This document shows positions 61,401 to 64,000 of a DNA stretch of 64,000 nucleotides, piece by piece. A program made the translations under genes and the position numbers. The notes under the pieces are model-generated. The model made no database searches. It had not been told where the DNA came from and saw nothing but the letters and a program-made list of their open reading frames with translations. The first letter of the stretch is position 1; each line of letters starts with the position of its first letter. Origin of the DNA: an uncultured Prevotella sp. Its GTDB lineage: Bacteria; Bacteroidota; Bacteroidia; Bacteroidales; Bacteroidaceae. The DNA lies in the NCBI GenBank assembly GCA_937877685.1, contig CALFGU010000121.1, forward strand, positions 1 to 64,000, given 5' to 3'.

Positions 61401-63783
61401 ATGCCTCTGTTACAGAGAAGCGCAAGAAACGGTAATGATTGGGATTTTCTATAAGTTCAGACTCCCACTTAACATCTTTCGAGGTGGGAAGATGGTCTGT
61501 GTCTTCTGTAAAGGTTTTGAATTCATAGAAGTCTGCTCCGTTCGCGCTTCCTTCCACCTTAATCTCCTTGGGGTAATTATTATTGTTGGAACGAATCGTG
61601 TAGTAAAATTTGAAACTACTAACTGCCTTGCCTTCGCCTAAATCAACTTGGAGATAGTGGGTGTCTTGAACCTGACTCTTATAGTCTGAGTGGAAGTAGG
61701 TTTCAATATCATCGTCCAACAAACCAGCAAGTCCTTGACCGTCAGATGCATTGTTCAATGTGTTATAACACGCATTGGTTGAAAGATAGTAGTCTGCTCT
61801 ATTATCTTCAGTTTGTAATTTGAGGCTCTGAGGAGGAATAGCCGACGCCATCTCATTGATGAGCGACATGGTCTTTTCAATGGTTTCTTCCAACTTCAAG
61901 CGTGCTTCAAGAGCATTGTCTAACTCAACAGCAGTGATGTACCACTGTGTTGCTTCACTATCAATCTCCCAACCTACAATGTTATTGCTTTGTGATTTAG
62001 AACAGTGCAACCCATAACCATTACTGAGCGCAAACACACCATTACCCATATCATTAAGCGTGTAAGGTGCTGCGCCGCCATTCTGCCCCTTAGTAGATTC
62101 CGCCTTATCGGCTTTTAATACATTACCAGAACTTGCACCAGCAGGATACAATGAAGTTGCCTTGTTCTTTAGATAATAAGTGCCTGCAGTTGTGCCTGGT
62201 TCGAAATACCAAACCTGAGCGTCAGTTTCAGCAGTTGGTAGACCAAACATTTCATCCTTATTTTCGCCCTCAGCAGTTTCAACACCCATGCTAAGTGTAG
62301 AATAAGCCTTGTTTGTCAAACGATAAGCATAACCTTCAGTGATGTTGATGCGCGCATATTCGTTGTTGATCAAACTGCTATATTCGCTGAAGAGCACATC
62401 ATACACAGGAGTGTAAGCATCAACGGTCTTCTCATCGTGAACTTTCTTTGCGGCATTGTATGCAGTTTGCAAATCTGTCAAAGCTTCCTTTCTGTAGAAA
62501 CCAACCTTTGTACCCGTTTCATCAGAGAGGTCAAGTGTCGCCTTAACATTGCCTAACAAACTTCCCAACAAGTTATATTTTGTTTGGTTATCCCCTGATT
62601 CCATAAGGTTAGGAGCATCAACGGAAGTGTTATCCGCATTTAATGCCACGACAGTCGCTTGCCCCGAAGCGAGCGCTTTAGCTGTTTCAGCAGAAATCTC
62701 AAATGTCTTCTTTACAGAGAATCCAATGATTTCGCCATTATTGTTAAAGATGGCAAAACCTACACCTCCCGTACCTTCCATGGTTACAGTAGTGCCCGAA
62801 ATGGTGTATGCATAGTCCGCTGCTTCATTGTTGAAGTTGCCATAACCACCCACTTCTGCGCACACCTTAGTTTCGCCATAAAGTTCCAGATTGTCGCCCT
62901 TGTGGCTCTTAATTGTTTCGCCCGTAGCGTCATTGATGAAGAGCACAGCGATGTTTTCTTTCCACTCATTGCTCTTTACTTCAGCAATAGCCTCATCAAT
63001 TTGCGATTGTGTCATGTTATAGGTAGATACACCATAGTCATCAACTGACCAATTATTGAGAGGCTTGAAGAAACCATGGGCGCGGAAGAATTCCGTAAGG
63101 TCTTCTTCAGCAGCAGCACACGCCTTCTTGTAAAGATGTAATTGTGCATTTGCACCATCTACTTGTCCAGCGCGATTGTTCTTCTGAGGGTCCTGACGGA
63201 GCATTTCGAAGAGGCGAGGATAGAACTTGGGGTTGTGGCCCAGTACGTGATAGTACAAGAAGAGCTTGTAATACATCTGCGTCATTCCCCAGATGCTGTT
63301 GTTAAGATAATGTCCCGTTTCCTTGTTGAAGTTTTTCAAGATATTATCCAACGAACCCTCCGTGCCATTTACGCGAGAAGTAGTTTCTCCATACATCCAA
63401 AGCACGACGTTAGAGAAGAGGTTGTTACTTACCTCCGTTTCGCCACGCATGTTAATCAAATTCTGGTGCTGGTGACCGATTTCGTGAGCAGGTCCCCAGT
63501 GATTTCCAGCGGTGGTAGGCATGTTTTGGATAATACCTCCCATCGTGTTGTAGTGATAACCCGAGTGGTCACCGCTACCATACATATAGGTCTTACCACC
63601 CACGCCTTGCGCCAAACCGTGAATGTTGTAATAATCGTCATAACCCGTGGGGAATGACGCATCTTCGCCAGTGTAGTCAATAACATGATTGCTCTCAGAA
63701 TAGGGAGACTTGGGCGATCGGTTACCGCAGTCTTGCCAGCCACACCCAATAACATGCGTTCCCAAAGCATAATGTTGTCCCAA
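58405..63783 (-). CDS. M60-like (enhancin-type) secreted metallopeptidase, main part downstream of a frameshift
   Basis: Visible frame of 1792 codons; the true gene continues upstream in another frame (see 63725-64000), and the apparent TTG start at 63783 is not a real start. Zinc motif HEIGHQHQN (HExxH at 100-104 of this frame) with the M60-typical TAGNHWGPAHE. Three F5/8 discoidin modules begin near 655, 930 and 1350 (YYLSTNACYN, FYISTNAQAS and FYISTNASAS), separated by helical FIVAR-like linkers. The tail (IYDIYGRRVTEVKKGNIYIKNGKKFFV) is T9SS-type. M60 enzymes typically cleave O-glycosylated mucin-like proteins, and the sugar-binding modules fit this. Confidence 0.85.
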   Translation of the reverse strand: MGQHYALGTHVIGCGWQDCGNRSPKSPYSESNHVIDYTGEDASFPTGYDDYYNIHGLAQGVGGKTYMYGSGDHSGYHYNTMGGIIQNMPTTAGNHWGPAHEIGHQHQNLINMRGETEVSNNLFSNVVLWMYGETTSRVNGTEGSLDNILKNFNKETGHYLNNSIWGMTQMYYKLFLYYHVLGHNPKFYPRLFEMLRQDPQKNNRAGQVDGANAQLHLYKKACAAAEEDLTEFFRAHGFFKPLNNWSVDDYGVSTYNMTQSQIDEAIAEVKSNEWKENIAVLFINDATGETIKSHKGDNLELYGETKVCAEVGGYGNFNNEAADYAYTISGTTVTMEGTGGVGFAIFNNNGEIIGFSVKKTFEISAETAKALASGQATVVALNADNTSVDAPNLMESGDNQTKYNLLGSLLGNVKATLDLSDETGTKVGFYRKEALTDLQTAYNAAKKVHDEKTVDAYTPVYDVLFSEYSSLINNEYARINITEGYAYRLTNKAYSTLSMGVETAEGENKDEMFGLPTAETDAQVWYFEPGTTAGTYYLKNKATSLYPAGASSGNVLKADKAESTKGQNGGAAPYTLNDMGNGVFALSNGYGLHCSKSQSNNIVGWEIDSEATQWYITAVELDNALEARLKLEETIEKTMSLINEMASAIPPQSLKLQTEDNRADYYLSTNACYNTLNNASDGQGLAGLLDDDIETYFHSDYKSQVQDTHYLQVDLGEGKAVSSFKFYYTIRSNNNNYPKEIKVEGSANGADFYEFKTFTEDTDHLPTSKDVKWESELIENPNHYRFLRFSVTEAWGGKEYFVMSTFGISIPEPIVSEVYSEFASDVPSKEALKTDIIAALNELVEAQQLVDEATADETAYNTQREALNEHYETLLTNYYNKAKNAALDAKKAELQEWINKADALIADCGEVNYTPDLFDGEAPLQSTDENGKFYISTNAQASNEGPISGLIDGIVGNANSNTYFHSDYSGNNSTDGLDHYIQVNLGESVKLFKFTYTNRHDTDGDYATKMTIWGSTDGTNFEEITRIENLPTSKSAVYTSEPIYVSKEYTDLRFMVTESTSAEKGGHHFFHMAEFDLIIGEPESYTAQMNQNIGDVTEDLLITTYKENEEAKSTYKFATTELQLVNAIADLRAQYEALKAAKNVVDKEQLIQLIATATEKLAACGTVTPNGEELDVEFEEKTAGSVNKNMLRDLYRAIKTAEGVRDNANATQEEVNAASETLTSLIGIVETAQKSENKANLKSEIATMEKLLDDCKDNSDSDIQELIADCQTALQTAKNVYDADDTTVEGYSQATTNLTTLYTDLSVAKAKAELRTEISELEELINKCLIIGTTIVTKEENCDLQATSPNADFYISTNASASEGEIANLVDDDEDSFFQTKSGVGDAHYLLVDAGADKTFKKFKFSYQTCNNPLPYAIEVYGSNDESEFTDVLATFSKDDAENPLPTNADQLWTSSEIVSETAYRYLRFNVTKSGVVLKINDNKEIITDEGQQLSNKYKNALSATDAATSQSEYCFAMSEFDLTNIVDEEQPTEILAGTVTKVQLDNATTANTEAKALANESVDKDALNFKTSQLQEIYETLYAAYGIQVSLATTVEGRDKLLSNIEFGKTIGTFSAPYATVIPKDVTVYYAQQEYNGGTVSLTPIEDAAALPANQGVILIGEAGDNSVTFYPAEDEEEADLSANTFSHSAAGSVVMESNDYILANGGQGIGFYQATPSSTLKQGKAFFRLSAGEPPLSLVLRFGGNTTDIDAVTTGTPSDNELIYDIYGRRVTEVKKGNIYIKNGKKFFVK

Positions 63784-64000
63784 GCATTGATAACGTCTTC
63801 CACGTTTACCAAGTCATTGAGATAGTAACCCATACCCTTGTTGCCTTCAGTGTCGGCATCGTTAAGAGGAAAGTTAAGAGTCATATACTGTCCGAGAATA
63901 ACGAGGTCCTTTTGCGGAGCGCGCGCTTCAAGGTAGTCCCAATCGGCATTCTTGTCGGCAGGATAAAGAGCATCCCCCATTTTGTTGTAATAACCATTGA
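63725..64000 (-). pseudogene. 5' part of the M60-like gene, in a different frame, cut by window edge
   Basis: The frame enters from the right edge (NGYYNKMGDALYPADKNADW) and reads through DLVNVEDVINAWDNIMLWERMLLG, which is the expected lead-in to an M60 domain. It then turns to nonsense after about GKTAV. The downstream frame becomes sensible from RSPKSPYSESNHVID. The break is therefore near 63715-63730 (CGATCGGTTACC) and needs one missing or extra base. It may be a true frameshift, a sequencing/assembly error or, less likely, programmed. Confidence 0.7.

Overview
The window reads as a chromosome segment of a Bacteroidales bacterium, most likely Prevotellaceae. The evidence is threefold. Upstream of many genes there are Bacteroidetes-type promoters, a TTTG box 19-21 bp before TAnnTTTG. 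Secreted proteins have signal peptides ending just before Gln and a type IX secretion (T9SS) C-terminal domain of the form YDLSGRRV...GVYI.NGKKV. Several families largely known from this phylum are present: DUF2795, DUF4491, the acpP-fabF-rnc cluster and a TonB-dependent receptor. There are no rRNA genes, CRISPR arrays, transposases or prophage genes. One tRNA-Glu is present.

Layout. 1-5.5 kb (minus strand): truncated topoisomerase III, an ABC ATPase, a lipoprotein with two CxxC pairs, argH and an Lrp/AsnC regulator. 6.1-10.3 kb: two adjacent secreted-protein genes, one with a cohesin-like domain and InlB-type repeats, one with F5/8, CotH-kinase-like, dockerin and cohesin-like domains. 11-17.8 kb (plus): anaerobic ribonucleotide reductase nrdD behind a long structured leader, and a 1425-residue secreted glycosidase. 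17.9-24.5 kb (minus): TonB receptor, a clpS-clpA-aat N-degron cassette, rpsT and tRNA-Glu. 24.9-41.3 kb (mostly plus): recO, two small proteins, HIT protein and greA (minus), ftsK, a LolA-like protein, trxB, a secreted sialidase, DUF2795, dsbD, a polyprenyl synthase and nadA. 41.9-52.6 kb (minus): rnc with a giant tail, fabF, acpP, sufE, a glutaminyl-cyclase-like M28 lipoprotein, a C26-M19 fused peptidase, DUF4491, an SRPBCC protein, pyrE and an unlisted 59-codon membrane ORF. 52.7-64 kb (minus): a papain-like LamG/PKD protein, a 60-residue peptide and an M60-like metallopeptidase that is frame-broken near 63.72 kb and runs off the edge.

The genes combine housekeeping (fatty acid, NAD, pyrimidine, arginine, Fe-S, thiol redox, chromosome segregation) with a glycoprotein- or mucin-directed secretome: sialidase, M60 peptidase, clan-D-like glycosidase and a cysteine peptidase. 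DsbD, TrxB and the glutaminyl-cyclase-like protein plausibly serve maturation of exported proteins.

The most unusual content is of two kinds. First, the RNase III carries a 488-residue disordered, Arg/Lys-rich tail resembling in style the RNase E scaffold. Second, the intergenic DNA is filled with short degenerate arrays whose units repeat at exactly 21 bp (one array at 22 bp), about two helical turns. These occur at more than a dozen loci, each with its own sequence flavour, alongside separate 9-bp CTATAG, AACCTC/GAGGTT and C-rich hairpin repeat families.
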